Below, piece by piece: positions 43,070-51,972 of a stretch of DNA of 64,000 nucleotides (position 1 is the first letter of the stretch; the number at the start of each line of letters is the position of its first letter). The translations under genes and the position numbers were made by a program. Source of the stretch: Streptomyces sp. MP131-18 (GTDB taxonomy: Bacteria > Actinomycetota > Actinomycetes > Streptomycetales > Streptomycetaceae); assembly GCF_001984575.1 (NCBI RefSeq), contig NZ_LZNS01000001.1, forward strand, positions 6,812,729 through 6,876,728. The letters are read 5' to 3'. The notes beneath the pieces were generated by a model. That model saw only the letters and a program-made list of their open reading frames with translations, did no database searches and was not told the origin of the DNA.

Positions 43070-44098
43070 ATGAAGTACCGCCCACTGGGCCGAACCGGCA
43101 TCAAGGTCAGCCCGTACTGCCTCGGCGCGATGAACTTCGGCGCCATCGCCAACACCGACCACGAGGACTCCGTCCGGATCATCCACAAGGCGCTGGGCGC
43201 GGGCATCAACTTCGTCGACACCGCCGACGCCTACTCACACGGCGAGTCCGAAGAGATCGTCGGACGCGCCCTCAAGGGCCGCCGGGACAACGTCGTGCTC
43301 GCCACCAAGGCCCACCTGCCGATGGGGGACGACCCCAACCAGCAGGGCAACTCGCGGCGCTGGCTGGTCCGCGCGCTGGAGGACTCCCTGCGCCGCCTGG
43401 GGACCGACCACGTCGATCTGTTCCAGATCCACCGGCCCGCGCCGGACACCGACGTGGAAGAGACCCTCTCCGCCCTCACCGACCTGATGCGCGCGGGCAA
43501 GGTCCGCGCCATCGGCAGTTCCACCTTCCCCGCCTCGGACATCGTCGAGGCGCAGTGGGTCGCCGAGCGGCGCGGCCTGGAGCGGTTCCGCACCGAGCAG
43601 CCGCCGTACTCGATCCTCGACCGCGGCATCGAACGCGAGGTGCTGCCCGTCTGCGAGCGCTACGGCATGGGCGCCCTGGTCTACAGCCCGCTCGCGGGGG
43701 GCCTGCTCACCGGCCGCTACCGCAAGGGCCGGCCGGCCGACACCCACCGGGCCGGCTACGGTTTCGCGTTCATGAGCGACGAGCGCCGGCTCGACGCCGT
43801 CGAGCGGCTCATTCCGCTCGCCGAGGAGGCGGGGATGCCGCCGGCGCACCTGGCCATGGCCTTCGCGATCGCCCACCCCGGCGTCACCTCCGCAATCATC
43901 GGACCGCGCACCATGGAGCACCTCGACGACCTGCTCGCCGGCGCCGGGACCACGCTGACCGAGGACATCCTCGACCGGATCGACGCCATCGTGCCGCCCG
44001 GCACCGACGTCAGCGCGCTCGATATGACCTACGACCCACCCGCGATCCAGCAGACCGCGCTGCGCCGCCGCACATCCGGCGAACGGTCCGCCGCCTGA
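43070..44098 (+). CDS. Aldo/keto reductase
   Basis: A 342-aa NADPH-dependent reductase. The catalytic tetrad is complete: Asp50 and Tyr55 (VDTADAYSHGES), Lys80 (ATKAH), His121 (FQIHRP). The YSPLAGGLLTGRY block and the C-terminal IIGPRTMEHLDD fit the family. AAGGAG precedes the ATG. It is divergent from the TetR relic and has TetR-type operators in front, so it was probably its target and may now be constitutive. Confidence 0.93.
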   Translation: MKYRPLGRTGIKVSPYCLGAMNFGAIANTDHEDSVRIIHKALGAGINFVDTADAYSHGESEEIVGRALKGRRDNVVLATKAHLPMGDDPNQQGNSRRWLVRALEDSLRRLGTDHVDLFQIHRPAPDTDVEETLSALTDLMRAGKVRAIGSSTFPASDIVEAQWVAERRGLERFRTEQPPYSILDRGIEREVLPVCERYGMGALVYSPLAGGLLTGRYRKGRPADTHRAGYGFAFMSDERRLDAVERLIPLAEEAGMPPAHLAMAFAIAHPGVTSAIIGPRTMEHLDDLLAGAGTTLTEDILDRIDAIVPPGTDVSALDMTYDPPAIQQTALRRRTSGERSAA

Positions 44099-44168
44099 TC
44101 CGCCGGCTTTCGGGGTGCGGAACTGCGCGCCGGGAGCGAGGCGTTCGCCGCCGGTAGAGTCGCCGGGC

Positions 44169-44729
44169 ATGCACCCAGTGAGCCGTAACAGCGCTCGTCT
44201 CGCCCTGCGGGAGCTGACCGTGGACGACGTGGACGCCGTCCACGCGATCTACGGCAGCCCGGCGGCGACGGAGCACCTCTCGTTCGAACCGCTCACCCGG
44301 GAGCAGGTCGGGCACATCGTTGCCAGGTCGGTGGTCTCCGCCCAGGCCGCACCGCGGGCGGAATACGCCCTCGCCGCGTGCGAGCGCGACGGCGGACGGC
44401 TCGTCGGGTACGCGCGCCTGTCGCTGGACAGCCACGGGCATCAGGCGGCGACGATCGGGTTCGCCCTGCCCCCGGACTCCTGGGGCGGCGGCTACGGCAC
44501 CGAAATCGTCCGGGCGCTCCTCGCCCTCGGGTTCGGGGATCTGCGTCTGCACCGCATCTGGGCCGCGCGATCCCCCGTCAACACGGCTTCCGGCATCGTC
44601 CTGGACCGGGCCGGGTTCATCCAGGACGGACGCATCCGGCACCACGTGCACGTCCGCGGTGCCTGGCGCGACTCCCTCGTGCACTCGATCATCCGCGACG
44701 AGTGGGCCGGGGCCGCGGCGAGGGTGTGA
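44169..44729 (+). CDS. GNAT-family N-acetyltransferase (RimJ/RimL type)
   Basis: A 186-aa protein with the acetyltransferase_3 pattern: ARLALRELTVDDVDAVHAIYG start, GFALPPDSWGGGYGTEIVRALLALGF (acetyl-CoA loop) and ARSPVNTASGIVLDRAGFIQDGRIRH. It acetylates a protein N-terminus, amino acid or small molecule; the target is unknown. TAGAGT lies 8 nt before the ATG, consistent with a leaderless mRNA. Confidence 0.88.
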   Translation: MHPVSRNSARLALRELTVDDVDAVHAIYGSPAATEHLSFEPLTREQVGHIVARSVVSAQAAPRAEYALAACERDGGRLVGYARLSLDSHGHQAATIGFALPPDSWGGGYGTEIVRALLALGFGDLRLHRIWAARSPVNTASGIVLDRAGFIQDGRIRHHVHVRGAWRDSLVHSIIRDEWAGAAARV

Positions 44730-44792
44730 CGAGACGTCCGCCGGGGCCGCTCGCCGGCCTGCGGGGCGCGGAACCGTGGTGTGATGGGCCTT

Positions 44793-45209
44793 GTGAGCCG
44801 CGCCGCAGAGGACACCAACCGCCGCATGCTCCGGGCCAGGGACGCGATGGACCGCGCCTACGCGCAGCCGCTCGACGTGCCGGCCCTGGCCCGGATCGCC
44901 CACGTGTCCCAGGCACACTTCTCCCGCACGTTCCGGGCGACGTTCGGCGAGACGCCGCACCGCTACCTGCAACGCCGCCGTGTCGAGCGTGCGATGTCCC
45001 TGCTGCGGGATACCGACCGCAGCGTGACGGACATCTCCTTCGACGTCGGTTTCGGCAGCCCCGGCACCTTCAGCCGCACGTTCCGCGCCATCGTCGGCAG
45101 TTCACCGAGGGCCTACCGCAAGAGGGCGGCCGCCACCGCGGGCGTACCGACGTGCTTCACGATGGCGTGGACACGGCCGAGCGCCGGCCGGCTGCCGTCC
45201 GACGGCTGA
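44793..45209 (+). CDS. AraC-family HTH regulator, minimal form
   Basis: A 138-aa protein made almost only of the AraC DNA-binding domain: two HTHs (DVPALARIAHVSQAHFSRTFRATFGETPHRYL and VTDISFDVGFGSPGTFSRTFRAIVGSSPRAYRK). There is no ligand domain. Starts at 44781 (GTG), 44784 (ATG) and 44793 (GTG) are possible; a TGTGAT element 7 nt before 44793 favours the last. The VOC gene downstream is a likely partner. Confidence 0.85.
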   Translation: MSRAAEDTNRRMLRARDAMDRAYAQPLDVPALARIAHVSQAHFSRTFRATFGETPHRYLQRRRVERAMSLLRDTDRSVTDISFDVGFGSPGTFSRTFRAIVGSSPRAYRKRAAATAGVPTCFTMAWTRPSAGRLPSDG

Positions 45210-45257
45210 GCAGTTTCGGATAAGTTTCCGGCCGGCCCGCTCGGTAGCGTGAGGCAC

Positions 45258-45665
45258 GTGTTCAACGCCATTACGCACTCGCAGATATATGTCCTCGACC
45301 AGGACCAGGCCCTCGACTTCTATGTCGGCACGCTCGGCCTCGAAGTCGGCGCCGACGTCGACCTGGGCTTCATGCGCTGGCTGACCGTCGGCGTTCCCGG
45401 GTGTCCGGAGCGCCAGGTCCTGCTGGAGAAGCCGGGCGGTCCTGCGCTGTCGGAGGAGACGGCACAGCAGGTCAGGGAGCTGGTGACCAAGGGGGCGATG
45501 GGGTCCCTGATCTTCAGTACGGACGATTGCCGCAAGACGTACGAGACGCTGCGGGGGCGGGGCGTCGAGTTCACCGAGGAGCCCACCGAGCGCCCCTACG
45601 GAATGGACTGCGGCCTCCGCGATCCCTTCGGCAACCACATCCGATTCACCCAGCCGAAGACCTGA
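45258..45665 (+). CDS. VOC-family protein (glyoxalase/bleomycin-resistance fold)
   Basis: A 135-aa protein with two beta-alpha-beta-beta-beta modules: THSQIYVLDQDQALDFYVGTLGLEVGADVDL and FSTDDCRKTYETLRGRGVEFTEEPTERPYGMDCGLRDPFGNHIRFTQP. His and Glu residues of the metal site are plausible. TAGCGT lies 7 nt before the GTG. In actinobacteria an AraC-HTH gene next to such a VOC gene is a common pair. Substrate unknown. Confidence 0.88.
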   Translation: MFNAITHSQIYVLDQDQALDFYVGTLGLEVGADVDLGFMRWLTVGVPGCPERQVLLEKPGGPALSEETAQQVRELVTKGAMGSLIFSTDDCRKTYETLRGRGVEFTEEPTERPYGMDCGLRDPFGNHIRFTQPKT

Positions 45666-45673
45666 CGGCCCGC

Positions 45674-45988
45674 TCACCAGGGGCCGGCCAGCAGTGCGCC
45701 CGCGCACAGGGCCGTGGCGGCCACCACCGCTGTCGCGGCCGGCACGGTGGCGCCGGCCGGGGGAGGCTGCCTGTGCGCGGTGAGGGTTCTGATGCGGTGG
45801 TGGGCCAGCGCCAGGAAGGCGACCCACAGCAGTGCGGTCGTCGCCACCAGCAGGGCGCCCGCACCGCGGGCGCCCTCCGCGGTCGCGACGCCGCGTCCGG
45901 CCAGGGCCACCACCAGCGCGAACGACAGGGTCGTGCGCCGCCATGCCAGGCGGGTGCGCTCCGGCTGGGCGCCGGGGTCGCGGGTCAT
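45674..45988 (-). CDS. DUF202 membrane protein
   Basis: A 104-aa protein with RTRLAWRRTTLSFALVVALAGRGV, the DUF202 signature (ERTxLAWxRTxL), and three hydrophobic segments. Function unknown. Its ATG overlaps the stop of the upstream YidH-like gene (ATGA), so the two are one operon and probably one complex. Confidence 0.87.
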   Translation of the reverse strand: MTRDPGAQPERTRLAWRRTTLSFALVVALAGRGVATAEGARGAGALLVATTALLWVAFLALAHHRIRTLTAHRQPPPAGATVPAATAVVAATALCAGALLAGPW

Positions 45989-46383
45989 GCGCCTGCCCGG
46001 CCCAGCAGCACCGCGCCGATCACCAGAAGGGCCGTCAGTACGGTGCCGATGGCCAGCAGCGCGGGGAAGCGGCTGGCGGGAAGGTCATCGCCGCGGCGCA
46101 TGGCCCGCTCGGAGCGCACCCAGTGGTTGACCGCGCGGATGGCGCACAGCGCGCCGCCTGCCAGCAGGACCAGCGCGATCGTGGTGCGCACCGCCCAGCG
46201 CAGGTCGGTGAGGAACTGATCCACGGCGATGCCCCCGGCCAGCAGCGCCAGTGCGGTGCGCAGCCAGGCAAGGAACGTGCGTTCGTTCGCCAGCGAGAAG
46301 CGGTAGTCGGGCGTGACGCCCTCCGCCCGCAGGCGCTGCGGCGAGAACCACAGCCGCACCGTGTCCAGGACCTTTCGGATCAT
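45985..46383 (-). CDS. YidH-like DUF202 membrane protein
   Basis: A 132-aa protein with the DUF202 signature SLANERTFLAWLRTALALLAGGIAV and three transmembrane segments (to VLTALLVIGAVLLG). It is the first gene of a two-gene operon with the smaller DUF202 protein. TACGCT lies 6 nt before the ATG, consistent with a leaderless transcript. The role of these widespread proteins is not known. Confidence 0.9.
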   Translation of the reverse strand: MIRKVLDTVRLWFSPQRLRAEGVTPDYRFSLANERTFLAWLRTALALLAGGIAVDQFLTDLRWAVRTTIALVLLAGGALCAIRAVNHWVRSERAMRRGDDLPASRFPALLAIGTVLTALLVIGAVLLGRAGA

Positions 46384-46495
46384 GTGATGAGCGTAGGCGG
46401 TGGCCGCGGCGTGGGCTTGCGCGCGCCGACGCGCGGCACTCTGCTGTCGGCTAATCCGACTGGGCGCCGGGTATGCGGGGTGCTTGGGTGTCCGT

Positions 46496-47482
46496 ATGGA
46501 CATTCTGGTGCTCGGGGGAACGGCGTGGGTGGGGCGGGAAGTGTCGCGGCAGGCCGTGGCACGGGGCCACCGCGTGACCTGCCTGGCGCGCGGCGAGAGC
46601 GGCGAAGTCGCGGACGGCGCACGGCTGGTGGCGGCCGACCGGCGCGAACCCGGGGCGTACGCGGCGCTGCGGGGCCGGGAGTGGGACGCGGTGGTGGAGG
46701 TGTCCTGGCAGCCGGGCTTCGTCCGCGACGCGCTGGCCGCGCTGGGCGGCCGGGCCGGGCACTGGAGCTACATCTCCTCGATCAGTGCCTACGCCTCGCA
46801 CGCCGTGCCGGGCGCGGACGAGTCCGCGCCGCTACTGGCTCCGGCCGGCGGGCGCGAGGCCGACCGCGGGTCCTACGGCGCCGCGAAGGCCGCCTGCGAG
46901 CAGGCGTCAACGGCGGCCGTGGGCGGCCGTCTCCTCCTCGCCCGCGCCGGTCTCATCGGTGGTCCTGGCGACCGCAGCGGGCGTTCCGGCTACTGGGTGG
47001 CCCGTGCGGCGCGCGATCCGCTGGGGCCCCTGCTCGTTCCCGACGCGCCGGCCATGCCGACCCAGACGGTCGACGTGCGGGACCTGACCGCCTGGCTGCT
47101 CGATGCCGCGGAGCGCGGGCTGACCGGCACGTTCGACGCGGTCGGTCCTGTCGTTCCGCTGGGGGAGTGGATCAGCCTGTCCCGCAGCGTCGGCGGGCAC
47201 ACCGGCCCGGTGGTGCCCGCCGATTCGGCGTGGCTGCTGGCGAACGGCGTGGCCGAGTACATGGGCGAGGAGTCGCTGCCGATGTGGCTGGCCAGGCCCG
47301 GCTGGGAGGGCTGGTCGGCCAGGGCGGGGGCGGCGGCACGCGCCGCGGGGCTCCGGCACCGGCCGCGCGCCGACCTGCTGGCCGACACCCTGCGGTGGGA
47401 ACGCGCCCAGGGCCTGGACCGCCCCCGCCGCGCGGGACTCGGCGCCGAGCGGGAACGCGGACTGCTCGCGGCCCTCGGCTGA
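46496..47482 (+). CDS. NAD(P)-dependent epimerase/reductase (extended SDR)
   Basis: A 328-aa protein with the N-terminal nucleotide site [35 protein letters not shown] and [10 protein letters not shown] carrying the catalytic Tyr and Lys. The C-terminal half is of the atypical extended-SDR type that modifies sugars or reduces small molecules. The first nucleotide motif, GGTxxxG, is that of the extended group. Substrate unknown. Ends at a bidirectional hairpin. Confidence 0.87.
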   Translation: MDILVLGGTAWVGREVSRQAVARGHRVTCLARGESGEVADGARLVAADRREPGAYAALRGREWDAVVEVSWQPGFVRDALAALGGRAGHWSYISSISAYASHAVPGADESAPLLAPAGGREADRGSYGAAKAACEQASTAAVGGRLLLARAGLIGGPGDRSGRSGYWVARAARDPLGPLLVPDAPAMPTQTVDVRDLTAWLLDAAERGLTGTFDAVGPVVPLGEWISLSRSVGGHTGPVVPADSAWLLANGVAEYMGEESLPMWLARPGWEGWSARAGAAARAAGLRHRPRADLLADTLRWERAQGLDRPRRAGLGAERERGLLAALG

Positions 47483-47517
47483 CCCGGACCGGTTCCCGGC
47501 CCCGGCTCCGGTCCGGG
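47483..47517. terminator. Bidirectional hairpin between convergent genes
   Basis: CCCGGACCGG (47483-47492) pairs perfectly with CCGGTCCGGG (47508-47517), filling the short gap between the epimerase stop and the stop of the leftward GntR gene. Confidence 0.75.
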
Positions 47518-47518
47518 A

Positions 47519-48214
47519 TCAGGCGAGCCTGCGCCCGTACGCCTCGGACAGCTGGCGTCGTGAGTCGTCGAGGTAGGAGGCGAGCATGGCCTCCGCCCCG
47601 GTCGCGTCGCCCGCCGCGAGCGCGGCGAGGATCTGCCGGTTGCGCGGCAGGTACGGCTCGTGGAACCGGCGCGGGTCCTCCATCACGTGGAAGACCAGGC
47701 GCAGTTCGGCCAGGATGCCGCGCATCACCTCGTCCGTGCGCGGGCTGCCGGCCAGCGCCACCACCTCCTGGTGGAAGCGGATGTTCGCCGTCCCCAGGTC
47801 GCGCCACTGCTCGGCGCGCGCGGCCTTCTCACCGGCGGCGACCGCGGCTTCGAGCCCGCCCAGCGGGTGGGGCGGCGCGCCGAGGCCGCGCAGCGCCGCG
47901 CACTCCACCAGGCGGCGCACGCGGTAGATGTCGACCAGGTCCTCGACGGTCAGGATGCGCACGAAGACGCCGCGATTCAGCTCGTGGACCAGCAGGCGCT
48001 CGTGCGTGAGCAGCCGGAACGCCTCCCGCAGGGTGTTGCGCGAGACGCCGAGCGCCTCGCCGATCTCCTTCTCCGAGAGCTGGGTGCCCGGCGCGAGGTC
48101 GCCCTTGGCGATGCGGCCGCGCAGGATGTGCGCGACCCCTTCCGCCGTGCTTTTCCGGGCCAACAGGGCGCGGTCCTCAGCGAGTCCGGCGAGCGCTTCC
48201 CCGGTGTCCGTCAC
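47519..48214 (-). CDS. GntR-family regulator with FCD domain
   Basis: A 231-aa protein: GntR winged helix (GVAHILRGRIAKGDLAPGTQLSEKEIGEALGVSRNTLREAFRLLTHERLL) and an all-helical FCD domain (DLVDIYRVRRLVECAALRG, ANIRFHQEVVALAGSPR with metal-binding His). FCD regulators bind small organic acids. The GTG at 48214 has GGAGAGAGGGAG directly upstream; GTG 48235 is an alternative. It is divergent from the oxoprolinase operon, which it probably represses. Confidence 0.9.
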   Translation of the reverse strand: MTDTGEALAGLAEDRALLARKSTAEGVAHILRGRIAKGDLAPGTQLSEKEIGEALGVSRNTLREAFRLLTHERLLVHELNRGVFVRILTVEDLVDIYRVRRLVECAALRGLGAPPHPLGGLEAAVAAGEKAARAEQWRDLGTANIRFHQEVVALAGSPRTDEVMRGILAELRLVFHVMEDPRRFHEPYLPRNRQILAALAAGDATGAEAMLASYLDDSRRQLSEAYGRRLA

Positions 48215-48297
48215 GTGCTCCCTCTCTCCGCTCACCGCACCCCCGTGCCCAGGGTAGTTAATCGCAGAAACAAGGATGAGACAACATGGGTATTGCA

Positions 48298-48314
48298 GGA
48301 TTGTTGAACGATCC
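48298..48314. promoter_or_regulatory. GntR/FCD operator candidate
   Basis: GGATTGTTGAACGATCC is a 17-bp imperfect palindrome (GGAT.GTT.AAC.ATCC, 14 of 17 symmetric) in an AT-rich stretch between the divergent regulator and MFS genes. It fits the length and GT-rich half-sites typical of FCD regulators. Confidence 0.6.
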
Positions 48315-48397
48315 TCTACCTTGTTGGTGAAGGCAGCCTCAACTGCCGGGCAAATCAGTCAACTTCCTGCTGGTTTCTCCTCATCTGCGAGGTGCAC

Positions 48398-49684
48398 ATG
48401 CGCACGCCCGCACCATCCGTTGCCCCCACCCCTTCCGGCGAACAGCGCGACGACAGCGGCGCCCTCGGCTGGTTCCGCGAGCTCGGGCCGCGCGGCCGAC
48501 GGGCCTTCGCCGGCGCCTTCGGCGGATACGGCCTCGACTCCTACGACTTCTTCACACTGCCGCTGAGCATGGTCGCCATCGAGGCGTACTTCCTGCTCGA
48601 CTCCGGGCAGACCGGCCTGCTCACCACCGTCACGCTCGTGTCCTCCGCCGTCGGCGGCGCCGTCGCGGGCGTCCTCGCCGACCGCATCGGCCGCGTCAAG
48701 GCGCTGCTCATCACGGTCGCCACGTACGCCTTCTTCACCGTCCTGTGCGGACTCGCCCCCACCTACGAGACGCTGCTCGCGTTCCGCGCGCTCCAGGGCC
48801 TCGGCTTCGGCGGGGAGTGGGCGGTCGGCGCCATCCTCGTCGCGGAGTACGCCTCCGCGAAGCACCGCGGGCGCACCCTCGCGTTCATCCAGAGCTCGTG
48901 GGCCGTCGGCTGGGGCCTGGCCGTCCTCGTCTACACCGTCGTGTTCCAGGTCGTCGAGGACGACACCGCCTGGCGCGTCATGTTCTTCACCGGCGCCCTG
49001 CCCGCGGTCCTCCTCGTCTACGTCCGGCGCAGCGTCCAGGACGCGCCCGAGGCCGCCGCCCGCCGCCTGCGCAGCCCGCGCCGCGGCTCGTTCCGCGCCA
49101 TCTTCGGGCCCGGACTGCGCAGGCCCACCCTCTTCGCCGTCCTGATGTCGACCGGTGTACAGGGCGGTTACTACACGCTGGCCACCTGGGTGCCCACCTA
49201 CCTCGACGACGAACGCGGACTCACCGTCGTCGGCACCGGCGGCTACCTTGCCTTCCTCATCACCGGCGCGTTCACCGGCTACCTCACCGGCGGCTGGGTC
49301 ACCGACCGGCTCGGGCGCAAGAACAACGTCGCCCTGTTCGCGGTGCTCTCCGCCGCCGCGATCATCGTCTACACCAACCTCCCCGAGGGGGCGAACACCC
49401 TGGTGATGGTCCTCGGCTTCCCCCTCGGGTTCTGCATGTCGGCCATCTTCAGCTCCTTCGGGTCCTTCCTGGCCGAGCTGTACCCGGCCGACGTCCGCGG
49501 CACGGGACAGGGCTTCACCTACAACACCGGCCGCGCCATCGGCGCCTTCTTCCCCACCCTCGTCGGCTTCATGGCCGACAGCATGGGCGTCGGCGGCGCC
49601 CTGATCTTCGGCGCCGCGGGCTACGGGCTCGCACTGATCGCCCTCCTCGGCCTGCCCGAGACCAAGGGCAGGGAGCTCGCCTGA
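48398..49684 (+). CDS. MFS transporter, organic acid / aromatic acid symporter type
   Basis: A 428-aa, 12-helix major-facilitator protein. The signature loops GVLADRIGRVKALL and GGWVTDRLGRKNN and the motif ALQGLGFGGEWAVGAILVAEY place it with the sialate/benzoate/dicarboxylate:H+ symporters. As first gene of the oxoprolinase operon it is the likely importer of its substrate. GTG 48392 is a possible start; ATG 48398 is used. The gene is followed by a 12-bp tandem repeat. Confidence 0.9.
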   Translation: MRTPAPSVAPTPSGEQRDDSGALGWFRELGPRGRRAFAGAFGGYGLDSYDFFTLPLSMVAIEAYFLLDSGQTGLLTTVTLVSSAVGGAVAGVLADRIGRVKALLITVATYAFFTVLCGLAPTYETLLAFRALQGLGFGGEWAVGAILVAEYASAKHRGRTLAFIQSSWAVGWGLAVLVYTVVFQVVEDDTAWRVMFFTGALPAVLLVYVRRSVQDAPEAAARRLRSPRRGSFRAIFGPGLRRPTLFAVLMSTGVQGGYYTLATWVPTYLDDERGLTVVGTGGYLAFLITGAFTGYLTGGWVTDRLGRKNNVALFAVLSAAAIIVYTNLPEGANTLVMVLGFPLGFCMSAIFSSFGSFLAELYPADVRGTGQGFTYNTGRAIGAFFPTLVGFMADSMGVGGALIFGAAGYGLALIALLGLPETKGRELA

Positions 49685-49695
49685 CCCGCGCCCGG

Positions 49696-49755
49696 CCGGA
49701 AGCCGCACCGGAAGCAGCGCCGGAAGCAACACAAGAAACCGCACCGAAAGCAGCA
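49696..49755 (+). repeat. Five imperfect 12-bp tandem repeats between MFS and DUF1445 genes
   Basis: Units CCGGAAGCCGCA, CCGGAAGCAGCG, CCGGAAGCAACA, CAAGAAACCGCA and CCGAAAGCAGCA run without gaps from 49696 to 49755, 12 nt after the MFS stop. A sixth unit decays into CAGGCAACCACC. The repeat is multiple of three and would encode Pro-Glu-Ala-rich tetrapeptides in one frame, so it may be former coding tail sequence. Confidence 0.75.
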
Positions 49756-49790
49756 CAGGCAACCACCCGGCACAGCACTAGGAGCCCGCC

Positions 49791-50585
49791 GTGACCCTCC
49801 CCGACTCGCCGCCCCGCATGAGCCCGGCCGCCGCCCGCGCCCACTTCCGCGGCGGCGCCGCCCGGCCCACCGCCGGCTGGGCGCCCGGCCACATCCAGGC
49901 CAACCTGGTCGCCGTGCCCGCCGGCTGGGCGCCCGACCTGGCCCAGTTCTGCCGCAGCAACCCCCAGCCCTGTCCGGTACTCGACGTCACCGCGCCCGGG
50001 GCGTGGCGCACCCCGCTGGCCCCGGACGCCGACCTGCGCACCGACCTGCCCCGCTACCGGATCTGGCAGGACGGCACACTCGCCGGGGAGCCCGCCGACG
50101 TCACCGCGCACTGGCGCGAGGACCTGGTGACGTTCCTCATCGGATGCAGCTTCACCTTCGAGAACGCCCTCGCCGACGCGGGCATCCCGCTGCGCCACGT
50201 CGAACAGGGCCGCAACGTGCCCATGTACGTGACCAACCGGGCCTGCCGCCCCGGCGGACGCCTCAACGGCCCGCTCGTGGTGTCGATGCGGCCCGTCCCG
50301 GCGCGGCTGGTCGCCGGGGCGTGGCGGGCCAGCGCGGCCCTGCCCGCCGCGCACGGCGGCCCCGTGCACGTCGGCGACGCCGCCCGGCTCGGCATCGGCC
50401 ACCTGGACCGCCCCGACTTCGGTGAGGCGGTCGCCCTGGAGCCCGGCGACGTACCGGTCTTCTGGGCCTGCGGGGTCACCCCCCAGGCCGCCCTGATGCG
50501 GGCGCGCATCCCGTTCGCCATCACGCACGCGCCCGGCTATATGTTCATTACCGACGCACGGGACAAGGAGTACCGAGTGGCATGA
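49791..50585 (+). CDS. DUF1445 / D-glutamate cyclase-like protein (YcsI family)
   Basis: A 264-aa protein of the DUF1445 family: PAAARAHFRGGAARPTAGWAPGHIQANLVAVP start, VTFLIGCSFTFENAL with the conserved Cys, NVPMYVTNRACRPGG and the end FWACGVTPQAALMRARIPFAITHAPGYMFITD. Mammalian homologues (DGLUCY) convert D-glutamate to 5-oxo-D-proline. GTG start with AGGAG upstream. It sits before pxpABC, as YcsI does beside ycsF-kipIA in Bacillus, so it probably supplies or processes the lactam. Confidence 0.9.
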   Translation: MTLPDSPPRMSPAAARAHFRGGAARPTAGWAPGHIQANLVAVPAGWAPDLAQFCRSNPQPCPVLDVTAPGAWRTPLAPDADLRTDLPRYRIWQDGTLAGEPADVTAHWREDLVTFLIGCSFTFENALADAGIPLRHVEQGRNVPMYVTNRACRPGGRLNGPLVVSMRPVPARLVAGAWRASAALPAAHGGPVHVGDAARLGIGHLDRPDFGEAVALEPGDVPVFWACGVTPQAALMRARIPFAITHAPGYMFITDARDKEYRVA

Positions 50586-51355
50586 GCGGCAACGACACCG
50601 GGGCCATCGACCTCAACGCCGATCTCGGCGAGGGTTTCGGCCGCTGGCACCTCACCGACGACGCGGCGCTGCTCGCCGTGGTCACCAGCGCGAACGTCGC
50701 CTGCGGGTATCACGCGGGCGACGCCCCCACCATGCGGCGCGTCTGCGAACTGGCGGCCGAGCACGGCGTGGCCGTCGGCGCCCACGTCGCCTACCGCGAC
50801 CTCGCCGGCTTCGGCCGTCGCGCGATGGACGTGCCGCCCGGCGAACTGGCCGCGGAGACCGCCTACCAGATCGGCGCCCTTGAGGTGTTCGCCCGCGCCG
50901 CGGGCACCCGCGTGCGCTACGTCAAACCCCATGGCGCGCTGTACAACCGGACGGTGCGCGACGAGGAGCAGGCCGCGGCCGTGGCCGAAGGCGTCGCCCT
51001 CACCGGGCTCGGCCTGCCGCTCCTCGGCCTGCCCGGCTCCCGGCTCCACGAGGCGGCCAGGCGGGCAGGACTGCCCGCCGTCGCCGAGGCGTTCGCCGAC
51101 CGCGCCTACACCGTGGGCGGCACCCTTGTCCCGCGCGGCGAGGAAGGCGCGGTCGTCAGCGACCCCGGGCAGGTCGTGCGGCGTTCCGTCGGCATCGCCA
51201 GGGACGGCCGCGTCACCGCGCGCGACGGCAGCACGGTGCGCGTGCGCGCCCGTTCCCTGTGCGTGCACGGCGACACCGCGGGCGCGCACGACCTGGCCGT
51301 GCGCGTGCGCGACGGGCTGCGCGCCGCCGGCGTGCGTCTGGAGCCTTTCGCGTGA
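50582..51355 (+). CDS. pxpA: 5-oxoprolinase subunit A (LamB/YcsF family)
   Basis: A 257-aa protein with the family signature IDLNADLGEGFGRW, SANVACGYHAGDA, GVAVGAHVAYRDLAGFGRR and RVRYVKPHGALYN. PxpA with PxpB and PxpC cleaves 5-oxoproline to glutamate using ATP. ATGA overlap with the DUF1445 gene and GTGA with pxpB couple translation through the operon. Confidence 0.95.
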   Translation: MSGNDTGAIDLNADLGEGFGRWHLTDDAALLAVVTSANVACGYHAGDAPTMRRVCELAAEHGVAVGAHVAYRDLAGFGRRAMDVPPGELAAETAYQIGALEVFARAAGTRVRYVKPHGALYNRTVRDEEQAAAVAEGVALTGLGLPLLGLPGSRLHEAARRAGLPAVAEAFADRAYTVGGTLVPRGEEGAVVSDPGQVVRRSVGIARDGRVTARDGSTVRVRARSLCVHGDTAGAHDLAVRVRDGLRAAGVRLEPFA

Positions 51356-51972
51356 GAGTGCTGCCCGTCGGGGACCACGCGCTCCTCGTCGAACTGCCCA
51401 CCGGCGAGGCGGCCCTGGCCCTGCACGCCGAACTGCTGCGCCGCCGCGCGGCCGGCACCCTGCCGCGGATCGGGGAGATCGTGCCGGCCGCGCGCACCGT
51501 GCTCCTCGACGGCGTCGAGGAGCCGGGCGCGCTCGCCCGGCGGCTGACCCGCTGGGAGATCCCCCCGGCGCCGCCCGCCGCCGAGGCGGCCCTCACCCTG
51601 TCCGTGCGCTACGACGGGCCCGACCTCGATGAGGTGGCCGCCGCCTGGGGCGTCCGCCCGGAAGAGGTGGCGGCCATCCACTCCGGCGCCGCCTACCGCG
51701 TCGCGTTCTGCGGATTCGCGCCCGGGTTCGGCTACCTCACCGGTCTGCCCGAGCGGTACGCCACCCCGCGACGCGGCACGCCGCGGACCGCCGTGCCGCC
51801 CGGCTCCGTGGCGCTGGCCGGGCCCTACACGGGCGTCTACCCGCGCGCCTCGCCCGGCGGGTGGCAGCTCATCGGCACCACGGACGCCGTGCTGTGGGAC
51901 CCCGGCCGTGAGCCGGCGGCGCTGCTCGCCCCCGGAGTCCTGGTCCGTTTCGTCCCGGAGCCCGCCTCGTGA
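51352..51972 (+). CDS. pxpB: 5-oxoprolinase subunit B (KipI-like)
   Basis: A 206-aa protein of the KipI/allophanate-hydrolase subunit 1 family: PVGDHALLVELP, TLSVRYDGPDLDEVAAAWGV, GFAPGFGYLTGLPE and YPRASPGGWQLIG. It forms the ATP-dependent carboxylating/hydrolysing complex with PxpC. GTG start by GTGA overlap; ends with GTGA into pxpC. Confidence 0.94.
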   Translation: MRVLPVGDHALLVELPTGEAALALHAELLRRRAAGTLPRIGEIVPAARTVLLDGVEEPGALARRLTRWEIPPAPPAAEAALTLSVRYDGPDLDEVAAAWGVRPEEVAAIHSGAAYRVAFCGFAPGFGYLTGLPERYATPRRGTPRTAVPPGSVALAGPYTGVYPRASPGGWQLIGTTDAVLWDPGREPAALLAPGVLVRFVPEPAS

